A stretch of DNA of 64,000 nt from Marinobacter sp. HL-58 (GTDB lineage: Bacteria > Pseudomonadota > Gammaproteobacteria > Pseudomonadales > Oleiphilaceae). This document shows, piece after piece, positions 55,283-63,952 of the stretch. The stretch lies in the NCBI RefSeq assembly GCF_001314605.1, contig NZ_LIHP01000001.1, forward strand, positions 248,001-312,000, in the 5' to 3' direction. The notes beneath the pieces are model-generated. The model had not been told where the DNA came from and ran no database searches. It saw only the letters and a program-made list of their open reading frames with translations. Within the stretch, counting starts at the first letter, position 1; every line of letters starts with the position of its first letter. The position numbers and the translations under genes are program-made.

Positions 55283-55828
55283 ATGACACGTTTAATGTTC
55301 GGCTTTTTATTAGCCCTTGCCCTCAGTTTCAATGCCCACGCCGAGGATGCCCTTTCTCTCACACCCCAGCAGACCTATGACATGGTTCAGGAAAAGGGTG
55401 ACGAGATTCTGTTTGTGGATGTCCGGGACCCGGTGGAGATCATGTTTATCGGCTATACGGATGTGATCGACAAGAACATTCCCTTCAAGCTGGTGGACCG
55501 CTCTGAGTTTCTTGCCGACAAGGGCCGCTTTGCCATGAACACCAACCCGGATTTCGTGGCCGATGTGGAAAAGGCCCTGGAGGAAAAGGGCCTGGACAAG
55601 GATGCTCTGATCATCACCATGTGCCGTTCCGGGGCAACCCGCGGCAAGCCAAGTGCTGACTATCTGCTGGAGCGCGGCTTCACCAACGTGAAGTACATTG
55701 ATAATGGTTTTCAGGGTGGTGGTGCCAAAGAAGGCAAGAAAAAAGGTATGAGGATCGTCAACGGCTGGCAGAACGATGGCCTGCCGTGGTCCATGACACT
55801 CAATCCGGAGAAAATCTATCGCCCGTAA
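55283..55828 (+). CDS. Periplasmic rhodanese-domain protein
   Basis: Sulfurtransferase, 181 aa, with a Sec signal (ending NAHA, about residue 20). The single rhodanese domain has the active loop MCRSGATRGKPSA, where Cys would carry the persulfide; DVRDPVEI is the domain start. The ATG at 55283 has AGGAG nine bases away, whereas the ATG six bases earlier would leave only three. It heads a run of inorganic-sulfur genes and may move sulfane sulfur from thiosulfate or persulfides. Confidence 0.88.
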   Translation: MTRLMFGFLLALALSFNAHAEDALSLTPQQTYDMVQEKGDEILFVDVRDPVEIMFIGYTDVIDKNIPFKLVDRSEFLADKGRFAMNTNPDFVADVEKALEEKGLDKDALIITMCRSGATRGKPSADYLLERGFTNVKYIDNGFQGGGAKEGKKKGMRIVNGWQNDGLPWSMTLNPEKIYRP

Positions 55829-55925
55829 TGGCGGTCTTTTCGGGTTAATGACTCTGAAGTCGCAGTAGCAGGGAGTTTGTCGATACTTCTGGTGATCCCG
55901 GGGTCGGGATCATGGAGGAGAAAAC

Positions 55926-57542
55926 GTGAAAAAAACGGGGTGGAAATATCTGGTTCGTTTTGGCAGGCCTGCTGCCCGTATAGTTCTGGCCGGAGCATTG
56001 ATTTGCTCCGGCTTTGCTGTTTCTGGGGCCGAGCGCCCGCCCGCCACTGCTGATCACAGTAAATTCGAGGCACTTGAGGGCCCGTTCGAGAACGCCCGGG
56101 ACGTCACGGAAGCCTGCCTTGGTTGTCATACCGAAGCCGGTAAACAGATCCGGGAGACCACGCACTGGACCTGGACCTACGAGCACCCTGAAACCGGGCA
56201 GACGCTTGGCAAAAGCGAGGTCATTAACAGCTTTTGCGGTATGGCAATCACTAACGAGCCACGTTGCACCTCGTGCCATGTAGGCTACGGGTGGGAAGAC
56301 ATGAGGCAGCCTCCACCTGCTGCAGACAACGCCGTTGATTGTCTCGTGTGCCATGACACCACCGGTGATTACTGGAAGTTTCCCACCCTGGCCGGTTATC
56401 CCACTGACAAGCCCCGGGAATGGCCCAAGGGCAGTGGGGACATGGTTCAACCGCCAGACCTGGAAAACATAGCGCAACATGTCGGGGCCAGTGGCCGCGC
56501 CAACTGCGGAAGCTGTCACTTCTATGGCGGCGGTGACGATGGCGTCAAACACGGAGACCTGGACTCTTCCCTGGTGGACCCACCGCGGACGCTGGATGTT
56601 CACATGTCACCGGACGGCCTCGACTTCGCTTGCGCTGACTGCCACACCAGTTGGGGGCACCAGGTGGCTGGCAGCCGTTACCAGGCCAATGCCGCCGACA
56701 CCCTGGGCATTGATGTGCCCGGGCACACGGATTTCAGCCGTGCCAGTTGCCAGTCTTGCCACGGCGATTCGCCGCATCCGCAACAGAAACTCAACGACCA
56801 TGTCGATACCCTGGCCTGCCAGACCTGCCATGTGCCGGAATTCGCCCGTGGCGGTGTTGCCACAAAGATGTGGTGGGACTGGTCCACCGCCGGCAGGCTG
56901 GATGAAAACGGGGAACCGATTACCGAGTACGATGAGCACGGTCATCCCAGTTACCTGAGTGAAAAAGGGGACTTCCGCCACGGGGAAAATGTGGTACCCA
57001 CCTACGCCTGGTTCGACGGCACGGTGAAATATACCCTGGTGGACGAGCGGCTGGATGTGGATCACCCGCCTGTCGCCATCAACCGGGTAGAGGGCAGCCC
57101 GGACGATCCCGGATCGCGCATCTGGCCGTTCAAGGTGATGGAGGGCAAGCAGCCCTATGACACCGAGCGGGAAACCCTGCTGGCTACCCATGTGTTTGGC
57201 GCCGATGACACGTCACTGTGGAGCAACTTCAGCTGGCCAAAGGCCCTGAAGGCGGGAAGCGAGCTGTCCGGTATGCCGTTCAGCGGCAATTACGACTTCA
57301 TCGAAACCACCATGCACTGGCCCATTACCCATATGGTGCCACCGGCTGAACAGGCACTGGATTGCGCCTCTTGCCATGCCAGTAACAGCCGCCTGGCGGG
57401 TCTTCCCGGAATCTATATGCCGGGGCATAACGGTAACCTCTGGCTGGATCGCATTGGCTGGTTACTGGTGGCCCTGACTCTTGCGGGCGTGGTGCTTCAT
57501 GGTCTGGCAAGGATTGTGCTCAAGGGGAGGAAGTCGTCATGA
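55926..57542 (+). CDS. Octahaem c-type cytochrome, tetrathionate reductase (Otr)-like
   Basis: Multihaem periplasmic protein, 538 aa, anchored by a C-terminal membrane helix (about 510-530). There are exactly eight CxxCH motifs: CLGCH, CTSCH, CLVCH, CGSCH, CADCH, CQSCH, CQTCH, CASCH. Family members reduce tetrathionate, and also nitrite or hydroxylamine in vitro; direction in the cell is unclear. A Sec signal with basic start and hydrophobic core precedes residue 36. The GTG start is at 55926 after GGAGGAG. Its stop overlaps the cytochrome b start (ATGA), so they are coupled and probably form a quinone-linked complex. Confidence 0.9.
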   Translation: MKKTGWKYLVRFGRPAARIVLAGALICSGFAVSGAERPPATADHSKFEALEGPFENARDVTEACLGCHTEAGKQIRETTHWTWTYEHPETGQTLGKSEVINSFCGMAITNEPRCTSCHVGYGWEDMRQPPPAADNAVDCLVCHDTTGDYWKFPTLAGYPTDKPREWPKGSGDMVQPPDLENIAQHVGASGRANCGSCHFYGGGDDGVKHGDLDSSLVDPPRTLDVHMSPDGLDFACADCHTSWGHQVAGSRYQANAADTLGIDVPGHTDFSRASCQSCHGDSPHPQQKLNDHVDTLACQTCHVPEFARGGVATKMWWDWSTAGRLDENGEPITEYDEHGHPSYLSEKGDFRHGENVVPTYAWFDGTVKYTLVDERLDVDHPPVAINRVEGSPDDPGSRIWPFKVMEGKQPYDTERETLLATHVFGADDTSLWSNFSWPKALKAGSELSGMPFSGNYDFIETTMHWPITHMVPPAEQALDCASCHASNSRLAGLPGIYMPGHNGNLWLDRIGWLLVALTLAGVVLHGLARIVLKGRKSS

Positions 57543-58141
57543 GCCGGGTAATGATCTACAAGCGTTTCGAGCGGTTCTGGCACTGGTTCCAGGCACTGCT
57601 GATCTTCTCGCTGTTGTTTACCGGCTTCGAGATTCACGGCAGCTATTCGGTGCTTGGCTTTGGTGAGGCAGCCCGGCTGCATACTCTTGCCGCCTGGGCA
57701 TTGATCATCCTGTGGCTGTTTGCCATTTTCTGGCACATCACCACGGGTGAATGGCGCCAGTATATCCCCACGAAAAACGGATTGTTCGCGGTCATGCGCT
57801 ACTACCTGATCGGTACCTTTACCGGTGAAGCGCATCCCTACCGGAAAACCACCCGGGCCAAGCACAACCCGCTGCAGCGGCTGGCCTACCTGTTTTTCAA
57901 GCTGATGATTACCCCGGTCATCTGGCTCAGCGGTCTGCTTTACCTGTTCTACAACGACTGGCCGGCAACGCTTTCCGGGGTGCTAGCACTGGAGACAGTA
58001 GCGCTGATTCATACCGCTGCCGCCTTTGCGATGCTGATATTCATTATTGCCCATGTGTACATGGCAACCATGGGCCCGAAGCTGACAAGCCTGATCAAGC
58101 CCATGGTGACCGGTTACGAAGATCTGGAAGATTCCCGCTAG
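57539..58141 (+). CDS. Cytochrome b561-family membrane subunit
   Basis: Inner-membrane dihaem cytochrome b, 200 aa, with four helices and haem-ligand His residues in FERFWHWFQALL, RLHTLAAWALI, FWHITTG and ALIHTAAAF...IIAHVYM. It would pass electrons between the quinone pool and the octahaem cytochrome, whose gene it overlaps by four bases. Convergent overlap of four bases with the anion-channel gene. Confidence 0.9.
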   Translation: MSRVMIYKRFERFWHWFQALLIFSLLFTGFEIHGSYSVLGFGEAARLHTLAAWALIILWLFAIFWHITTGEWRQYIPTKNGLFAVMRYYLIGTFTGEAHPYRKTTRAKHNPLQRLAYLFFKLMITPVIWLSGLLYLFYNDWPATLSGVLALETVALIHTAAAFAMLIFIIAHVYMATMGPKLTSLIKPMVTGYEDLEDSR

Positions 58142-59100
58142 TCCTCTATGCAGATCGCCCGGTGCCGCACGGCCCGGGCTGTCTTGCTTATCAAAACCGC
58201 AATCAGAACCGTCAGAAACCCAAGCAGTGCCATTCCCAGCCATTTGAAAAAGGGCAGTTGCAGCTGTTCGTACATCAGGAAGGTCGCAATGGTGATGGCT
58301 GCCATCGGGAATGAGTAGGCCCACCAGGACAGGAAGAACTCCAGCCGCAGGAATCGGGTTACCTGGGTCAGCAGCATGAGTGTCAGGAAGATCGCAACGT
58401 AGTAAAGCACGCGGCCAAACGCGTTGACCTCACCCACAAGCTGGAACCAAGAAACAAAGCCAACGGCCGGCGGGGCAATCAGGATAAACAGCGTGGGCAA
58501 CAGTTTTGCCGGCAGTGGCTGGTGAAAGAACATCCGGTAGAAAATGATGGTCAGCAGTACCAGCCAGAAAACCAGCCCGATGCTGAAGAAAAACCAGGAG
58601 ATCTCGGGGGAGGCATGCCCGACACCCGCAATGGGCACCAGAATATTACCGACGATGGGAATAAACCAGGCCGGGTTGATGTGGGCAACCTCGAAGTGGG
58701 TCTGGTGCAGCCATGCCGACAGAACATAGAGGGTAAAGGAAAGATGCAGTGCAGCCCCGATGGCCCAGCAGATCAGCGAAAGGTCGTTGCTGTAGGGCAG
58801 AAGCGCGACACTTAACAGAATAAGGCCGATGGATATGGTCGGGAAGAAGTTGAGCTTTATGGGATGGGTAAACTCCGCTTTTACCTGATCCGGGTATTTC
58901 ACGGCCTTGGCCAGATAGCACAACAGCAGCACCGCAAATGTGGTAATGGTGAGCCCAAGCAGTACCGGGCTCGGGCTCACAGAAAGCTCCAGTAAAGATT
59001 CCGCCCGGTGCCAGGCAATGCTGAATCCGCTCATCCCCATGATTACTGCAAACCAGGAGATCGGAAAATTCTGTAATCGGGAGGGCCGTACCTCTGTCAT
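58138..59100 (-). CDS. SLAC1/TehA-type anion channel
   Basis: Inner-membrane protein, 320 aa, with about ten helices. Family landmarks are ISWFAVIMGMSGFSIAWHR at the N-terminus and NPAWFIPIVGNILVPIAG in the middle, as in TehA/SLAC1 channels. Relatives carry chloride, nitrate, tellurite-related anions or sulfite (the fungal Ssu1 branch). Its place between sulfur-oxidation genes makes sulfite or another sulfur anion a reasonable guess, no more. Confidence 0.87.
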   Translation of the reverse strand: MTEVRPSRLQNFPISWFAVIMGMSGFSIAWHRAESLLELSVSPSPVLLGLTITTFAVLLLCYLAKAVKYPDQVKAEFTHPIKLNFFPTISIGLILLSVALLPYSNDLSLICWAIGAALHLSFTLYVLSAWLHQTHFEVAHINPAWFIPIVGNILVPIAGVGHASPEISWFFFSIGLVFWLVLLTIIFYRMFFHQPLPAKLLPTLFILIAPPAVGFVSWFQLVGEVNAFGRVLYYVAIFLTLMLLTQVTRFLRLEFFLSWWAYSFPMAAITIATFLMYEQLQLPFFKWLGMALLGFLTVLIAVLISKTARAVRHRAICIED

Positions 59101-59129
59101 CTATCCACCTCTGGTAACTGAATAAACGA

Positions 59130-59157
59130 AAAATGCCCGGGCGAAGCGCCCGGGCAT
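59130..59157 (-). terminator. Terminator after the DsrE-like gene
   Basis: ATGCCCGGGCG and CGCCCGGGCAT form an 11-base stem followed, on the minus strand, by TTTTTCG. Confidence 0.87.
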
Positions 59158-59172
59158 CCCGAACAAGCAGGA

Positions 59173-59616
59173 TCAGAATGTGAATGTTCGCATCTTCGGG
59201 TTCAGCATCTGTTCACTCATCTCCGGGGGCATTGCAACACCGACGCCGTCAATCAGGTCTTCCTTGCTGTTGTCGCTGTTGGGCAGGTACAAGGCACAGA
59301 CTTTTGCTTCACCGCCGTTCTTGAGCAATCCGCGAAGCATCTGGCCAGGCGTAACATCTTTCGGTTTCAGCGCTGGCGCTTCATAGGATTTCAGCGCCAT
59401 ATCCCCCGCCTCGTCACACAACAGCACATTTACCTTGGTTCCTTGCTCAGCCATGGTATTGGACAGCACCATGGCCATCCCCTGGGTCTGCAGGGAATCG
59501 CTGGAGAGGATGACCAGTACTTCTTCAATAGCCTCTTCATGGTTATCAGCATGAACGCTGAACGGTGCAAGCGCAATCAGAGCAGCGGCTGCCATAGCTT
59601 TGAAAGATTTGATCAT
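59173..59616 (-). CDS. Periplasmic DsrE-family protein
   Basis: Small secreted sulfur-handling protein, 147 aa, with a Sec signal (about 1-23, ending VHA). The DsrE/DsrF-like fold has Cys residues in KVNVLLCDEAG and EAKVCALYLPN, the first in the position often used to hold sulfane sulfur in this superfamily. Its placement with rhodanese, ETHE1-like and SQR genes supports a role in persulfide transfer. It has its own terminator. Confidence 0.82.
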   Translation of the reverse strand: MIKSFKAMAAAALIALAPFSVHADNHEEAIEEVLVILSSDSLQTQGMAMVLSNTMAEQGTKVNVLLCDEAGDMALKSYEAPALKPKDVTPGQMLRGLLKNGGEAKVCALYLPNSDNSKEDLIDGVGVAMPPEMSEQMLNPKMRTFTF

Positions 59617-59727
59617 GGGAAAGACTCCTTCTTTGGTTGATCGATAGATTTCATGCCCAGATTACGTGGCCTCAGGGTCCTCTTCAGTGACAAAGTCACT
59701 TTCGCGCCCGTTATCCGGATCCGGTCC

Positions 59728-59755
59728 AAAAAAAAGCCGGGCAATGAAGCCCGGC
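59728..59755 (-). terminator. Terminator after the ETHE1-like gene
   Basis: GCCGGGC and GCCCGGC arms around AATGAA, followed on the minus strand by eight or more T. Confidence 0.9.
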
Positions 59756-59786
59756 AAAGGGGTTGTCTGCGTTTGCTGCAAGGGTG

Positions 59787-60695
59787 TTACTCCCAGGCAG
59801 CGCCCTCCAGGGCATCCAGTGGAATCTTCAGATAACGCTTGCCGTTGGCCTCCGGCTCCGGCAGCCGTCCACCACGGGTATTTACCTGGAGCGCATGGAG
59901 AATCAGCTTCGGCATGGGCAATTCGCTGTCGCGCTCATTGCGCAGGTGCACATACTGTTCTTCCGTGGTGCCGGCCAGGTGCTTGTTGGCCTGTTTCTGT
60001 TCCCGCACGGTGCTCTCCCACTGGGGCTCGCGGCCACCGGGCATGTAATCGTGGCCGGTGAACAGGCGGGTATCGTCAGGCAGCGCCAGAATGCCCTGAA
60101 TGGACTCCCAAAGCTGATGGGCATCACCACCCGGGAAATCGGCACGGGCGGTGCCGAAATCCGGCTGGAAAATAGTGTCGTGCACGAATGCCGCATCACC
60201 GATCACATAGGTGACGGAGGCCAGGGTGTGGCCCGGGGAAAACATCACCCGGCCCTTCAGTTCACCCACCCGGAACTCGTCGCCGGCACGGAACAGGTGA
60301 TCCCACTGGGAGCCATCGGCGGGAAAGTCCGGCCAGTTATAGATACCTTTCCAGAGCTCCTGCACACCGGTCACATAGCCGCCTATGGCCGTTGGAGCCC
60401 CGGTCTGTTCCTTCAGATACTGTGCCGCCGAGAAGTGGTCGGCGTGGGGGTGTGTGTCCAGTACCCACTGCACTGAAAAGCCCTGCCTGCGAACGTACGC
60501 CAGCAGCTCGTCCGCGTGGTGGGTTGCTGTGGCACCGGATTTCTCGTCGTAGTCCAGAACCGGATCGATAATGACGCACTGCTTTGTATCGGGGTCGCTG
60601 ACCACGTACTGAACGCTGAAGGTGCGGGGATCGAAAAAACCCGCCACATCAGGAGTGCCTGATCTGGTTGCGGGGGAATTCTGGAAAATGTTCAT
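59787..60695 (-). CDS. ETHE1-like metallo-beta-lactamase fold hydrolase (persulfide dioxygenase-type)
   Basis: Cytoplasmic enzyme, 302 aa. The metal motif is THPHADHFSAA, further ligands are SPGHT and HD of HDTIFQ, and GTARADFPGGDA is typical of ETHE1-like persulfide dioxygenases/Blh. Expected reaction: glutathione persulfide plus oxygen to sulfite. It is divergent from the sulfide:quinone oxidoreductase, the usual partner. The 277 bases between them are AT-rich and carry both promoters; no operator was identified with confidence. Confidence 0.9.
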   Translation of the reverse strand: MNIFQNSPATRSGTPDVAGFFDPRTFSVQYVVSDPDTKQCVIIDPVLDYDEKSGATATHHADELLAYVRRQGFSVQWVLDTHPHADHFSAAQYLKEQTGAPTAIGGYVTGVQELWKGIYNWPDFPADGSQWDHLFRAGDEFRVGELKGRVMFSPGHTLASVTYVIGDAAFVHDTIFQPDFGTARADFPGGDAHQLWESIQGILALPDDTRLFTGHDYMPGGREPQWESTVREQKQANKHLAGTTEEQYVHLRNERDSELPMPKLILHALQVNTRGGRLPEPEANGKRYLKIPLDALEGAAWE

Positions 60696-60972
60696 GAGCG
60701 CGTCCTCCTCGTCTGAAAGCGCTTGGGTTTTGCTCTATGGTTATTAGGATATAGCTATTGGTTTTATGCTTCCAATTGACCGGGAAAATGATGGTCATGA
60801 GCAAAAGCTATCAAAAATGATAATTTGATTGTGTAGCCCTAATTTTATGACTGCGAAGTAGTGACCCGAGCTAATATATAAATAAATAATCTAACGATAG
60901 AACCGTTTGTTTGGTACGCTTTGACTTATCTCAAGCGTCACAAGCACCACACAAAGACAAGAGGTTCGATGC

Positions 60973-62244
60973 ATGATCAGCAACACAACAACACCCAGAG
61001 GCGAGCTCAAAACCCATACGGTATTGATCGTCGGCGGTGGCGCCGCCGGCATTTCGGTCGCAGCCAGCATTCACAAGCGGGACCGGAATCTTGATATTGC
61101 CATTATCGAACCGGCTACCAGGCACCATTACCAGCCAGGCTGGACGATGGTCGGCGGTGGCGTATTCCGGCCGGAAGTGACCTCCAAAGCCATGTCAGAA
61201 GTGATGCCAAGCTTTGTGTCCTGGTATCAGAAGGGAGTAACCGCCGTTAATCAGGATATCCATCAGGTGGAACTGGATGACGGCTCGTCCATTGGTTACG
61301 AGGCGCTGGTTCTGGCGCCGGGGCTGGAGCTTAACTGGGGCGGTATCGAGGGCCTTGAAACGGCGCTGGGCTCGAACGGTGTCACATCGAACTATCGCGA
61401 AGGCATGGCCAGTTACACCTGGGATATGGTGCAGAATCTCAAGCGGGGCCGTGCACTGTTCACCCAGCCCCCCATGCCGATCAAGTGTGCCGGTGCCCCC
61501 CAGAAAGCGATGTACCTGTCTTCCGACTACTGGCTCAGGCATGGTGTGCTGAATGATCTGGATGTCCAGTTCCACAATGCCGGGGCCGTTCTGTTCGGGG
61601 TGCCGGATTACGTGCCCGCGCTGGAAGCCTATATTGAAAAGTACGGTATTGATGTGAACTTCCAGAGCACCCTGGTGGCGGTTAACGGTCCCGCCAGAAC
61701 CGCCGTGTTCCGCAGTAACGATGGGGATGGCAACAGCCAGGAGCGGGAGGTGGAATTTGATATGCTGCACGCGGTGCCACCTCAGCGCGCGCCCAGGTTC
61801 ATCCGGGAATCAGCGTTGGCTAACGAAGGCGGCTGGCTCGATCTGGAAGATGACACCCTGCGCCACAAAACCTATCCCGACATTTTCGGCCTTGGTGATG
61901 TCAGCGGCACCGGCAATGCAAAAACCGCCGCCGCGGTTCGCAAGCAGGCGCCGGTTGTGGCTGAAAACCTGATTGCCAGCCTGCGTAATCAACCGCTGCG
62001 CGCAGCGTACCTGGGCTACGGCTCCTGCCCCCTGACGGTGGAGAATGGTAAGATTGTGCTGGCGGAATTCGGTTACGGCGGTGTTCTGCAGCCGAGTTTC
62101 CCCAGGTGGATCAACGACGGCACCAAGGCCACCCGGGCAGCCTGGTGGCTCAAGGCGAAGCAACTGCCAGCGCTGTACTGGCATGGTATGCTGAAAGGAC
62201 ACGAGTGGCTGGCCAGCCCGGCTGTTCGTTCACCCAAAGACTGA
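60973..62244 (+). CDS. sqr: Type II-like sulfide:quinone oxidoreductase
   Basis: Membrane-associated FAD enzyme, 423 aa, oxidising sulfide to sulfane sulfur and reducing quinone. The FAD motif is VLIVGGGAAGISVA. The two redox Cys are in PIKCAGAPQKAMYLS and GYGSCPLTVENGKIVLAEF, both hallmarks of the family. The third N-terminal Cys of some types is absent, which fits type II. The ATG at 60973 has AGAGG about 12 bases upstream. It is divergent from the ETHE1-like gene. Confidence 0.93.
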   Translation: MISNTTTPRGELKTHTVLIVGGGAAGISVAASIHKRDRNLDIAIIEPATRHHYQPGWTMVGGGVFRPEVTSKAMSEVMPSFVSWYQKGVTAVNQDIHQVELDDGSSIGYEALVLAPGLELNWGGIEGLETALGSNGVTSNYREGMASYTWDMVQNLKRGRALFTQPPMPIKCAGAPQKAMYLSSDYWLRHGVLNDLDVQFHNAGAVLFGVPDYVPALEAYIEKYGIDVNFQSTLVAVNGPARTAVFRSNDGDGNSQEREVEFDMLHAVPPQRAPRFIRESALANEGGWLDLEDDTLRHKTYPDIFGLGDVSGTGNAKTAAAVRKQAPVVAENLIASLRNQPLRAAYLGYGSCPLTVENGKIVLAEFGYGGVLQPSFPRWINDGTKATRAAWWLKAKQLPALYWHGMLKGHEWLASPAVRSPKD

Positions 62245-62291
62245 CCAGGCTTGCGGAGAAATAGCGCCAGCCAGGAACAAGGGGTGGTTTC

Positions 62292-62972
62292 ATGTGCGGC
62301 CGATTTAACGTAAGCGATGATCCCCTGGTACAGGGGCTGCTGGAAGAACTCGGCATCCCTCTGCGAATTGAACCCCGAGTCAATATCGCCCCGGGAGCAA
62401 AAGCCGATATCGTTTACGAAACCACCCGGGGGCGGACCCTGCAGGAGGCCATCTGGTCACTGCTCATAGAGCCCAGGCCGGACGGCGGTGGCTACCGCCC
62501 CTCACCAAAATACAGCACCTTCAACGCCCGGTCCGGAAGTCTGGAAACCAGCCCGCTCTGGAAAAAACGGTTCCACTCCCAGCGCGCCATCATCCCGGCC
62601 AGCGGTTTCCATGAATGGACCGGCGAGAAAGGGCACAAGCAGTGCTACAACATCCATCCGGTCAACAGCGCCATCGCCTTTGGCGGCCTCTATGAACTCT
62701 GGGACTTCCAGGGCGATGTTGTCCCGTCATTTACCATCATTACCCTGCCACCACATGCCAGGTTCAGCCATATCCATCCCAAAAGCATGCCGCTCATGCT
62801 CAGGCCGGAGGATTTTGACATGTGGTTGGACCCGTACCTGACCAATACCGACCCGCTGCAGCATCTTCTTAAATCCCGTATCCGGCAGCCATTGCTGGTA
62901 GAGCCCATCAAGTCACCAGAAAGTCTTGAGAAAACAGGGCAGGGTGAAGAAATTGCGGCGGATGGGGTGTGA
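62292..62972 (+). CDS. SOS response-associated peptidase family protein (YedK/HMCES-like)
   Basis: Protein of 226 aa that crosslinks abasic sites in single-stranded DNA. Cys2 (MCGRFN) becomes the catalytic residue after Met removal. The Glu in PASGFHEW and the His of HIHPKSMPLML complete the site, all intact. The start is fixed by Cys2. It has no operon partner; whether LexA controls it is unknown, and I saw no clear LexA box in the 47-base gap upstream. Confidence 0.94.
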   Translation: MCGRFNVSDDPLVQGLLEELGIPLRIEPRVNIAPGAKADIVYETTRGRTLQEAIWSLLIEPRPDGGGYRPSPKYSTFNARSGSLETSPLWKKRFHSQRAIIPASGFHEWTGEKGHKQCYNIHPVNSAIAFGGLYELWDFQGDVVPSFTIITLPPHARFSHIHPKSMPLMLRPEDFDMWLDPYLTNTDPLQHLLKSRIRQPLLVEPIKSPESLEKTGQGEEIAADGV

Positions 62973-62993
62973 TAGCCAACCATGAAAAGCCGC

Positions 62994-63011
62994 GGGAACT
63001 GAACTGACCCC
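62994..63011 (+). repeat. Left inverted repeat flanking the toxin-antitoxin pair
   Basis: GGGAACTGAACTGACCCC pairs with 63934-63952 on the opposite strand, with one substitution and one one-base gap. The two sites enclose about 0.92 kb that holds only the two small genes. Confidence 0.5.
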
Positions 63012-63064
63012 TATCAGTTGGACATCTTGTCGACGCCTGGCCTGGTTGGTTTTGGTGGATCTTA

Positions 63065-63085
63065 TGTATATACTTTGTATATACA
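63065..63085. promoter_or_regulatory. Perfect 9-3-9 palindrome, likely operator of the toxin-antitoxin pair
   Basis: TGTATATAC and GTATATACA are perfect arms around TTT. It lies 19 bases upstream of the toxin-like ATG and probably overlaps the promoter. Ribbon-helix-helix antitoxins commonly repress from such sites. Confidence 0.7.
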
Positions 63086-63103
63086 GAATCAGTGAGGGAT
63101 ACA

Positions 63104-63385
63104 ATGGCGCTGAAATGCTCGTCTGCAGTGAAGCAGAAGCTGGCACAGAAACACGGTGTCAGTCTTGAGGAGGTCCAGCAATGTTTCGCGAACCGGGAAG
63201 GTAATCTGTTAGAGGACAGCAGGGAAGAGCACAAAACTGATCCACCAACCCAGTGGTTTATTTCTGAGACAGACTACGGGCGGCGCCTCAAGGTGGCGTT
63301 TATGCTTATGGGGAGTGACATCATAGTTAAGACAGCTTACGAGCCGAACGAGACCGAAGAGAGAATCTACCAGAAATTCGGGTAA
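63104..63385 (+). CDS. BrnT-like toxin (RelE-fold family)
   Basis: Small basic protein, 93 aa. KLAQKHGVSLEEVQQCF near the N-terminus and RRLKVAFMLMGSDIIVKTAYEPNETEE at the end follow the BrnT pattern (KHGVSFEEA, then a beta-sheet core). Relatives are often mis-annotated as ADP-ribosyl-dinitrogen reductase hydrolase. BrnT toxins are ribonucleases that inhibit translation. The ATG at 63104 follows GAGGG; GTG/ATG codons upstream are less well placed. It is followed at 59 bases by a ribbon-helix-helix gene. Confidence 0.7.
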   Translation: MALKCSSAVKQKLAQKHGVSLEEVQQCFANREGNLLEDSREEHKTDPPTQWFISETDYGRRLKVAFMLMGSDIIVKTAYEPNETEERIYQKFG

Positions 63386-63444
63386 CCCATCGCAACAGTC
63401 GCAGTGACAGAAAACAGAAGAATGAACGCGACGGGAGGAAGAGC

Positions 63445-63786
63445 ATGAGCAAGAAGAAGATTGAAAATACCCCGGAAGCCTGGGAAGACGGAAGCCTGGG
63501 CCGGGATGAAGAGTATGTCCGTGTATCTAAGAACGTGGACGAGTCAGCCTTGAACGAGGCGGCTGGACTCCAGCCTATCTCTATCCGGCTCCAGAAATCG
63601 CTGATTGAAGACTTCAAGATGATCGCGGAGATCAATGGCATTGGATACCAGCCCCTGATTCGCCAGGTGTTAAAGCGATTTGCTGATGCAGAGAAAAAGC
63701 GAATTCTGCGGGAGAGAGCTACAGAATTCCGTGAACTTGGTGATGATGATCCTGATGAGTCCAATGGCAATGTTGCTTGTGGATGA
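63445..63786 (+). CDS. BrnA/CopG-like antitoxin
   Basis: Acidic N-terminus followed by a ribbon-helix-helix DNA-binding segment (PISIRLQKSLIEDFKMIAE, GYQPLIRQVLKRF; about residues 43-85), 113 aa. It should bind and neutralise the preceding toxin and repress the operon through the palindrome at 63065-63085. The ATG is preceded by GGGAGGAAG. The toxin-first order is the BrnTA arrangement. Confidence 0.75.
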   Translation: MSKKKIENTPEAWEDGSLGRDEEYVRVSKNVDESALNEAAGLQPISIRLQKSLIEDFKMIAEINGIGYQPLIRQVLKRFADAEKKRILRERATEFRELGDDDPDESNGNVACG

Positions 63787-63933
63787 ACTTGGGTTACTTT
63801 GAGCCAAGTGTGGCAGGGATGCCCATTATGGATTCTGTTGGCACAGTGACCCTACGCCAGAAAACATGCGATTTCACGAAGAGAACAGAAGCAATTGGAG
63901 CCGGATTTTTCCCACACTGGGTGGACCTAATAC

Positions 63934-63952
63934 GGGGTCAGGTTCAGCTCCC
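63934..63952 (-). repeat. Right inverted repeat flanking the toxin-antitoxin pair
   Basis: GGGGTCAGGTTCAGCTCCC is the near reverse complement of 62994-63011. The surrounding 63787-64000 holds no gene I can support. Confidence 0.5.

Noticed and set aside
62992-63952. Inverted repeats around the toxin-antitoxin genes as integron attC sites
   Set aside because: The core site pattern RYYYAAC/GTTRRRY is not present and the repeats are short and lack the imperfect long palindrome of attC.
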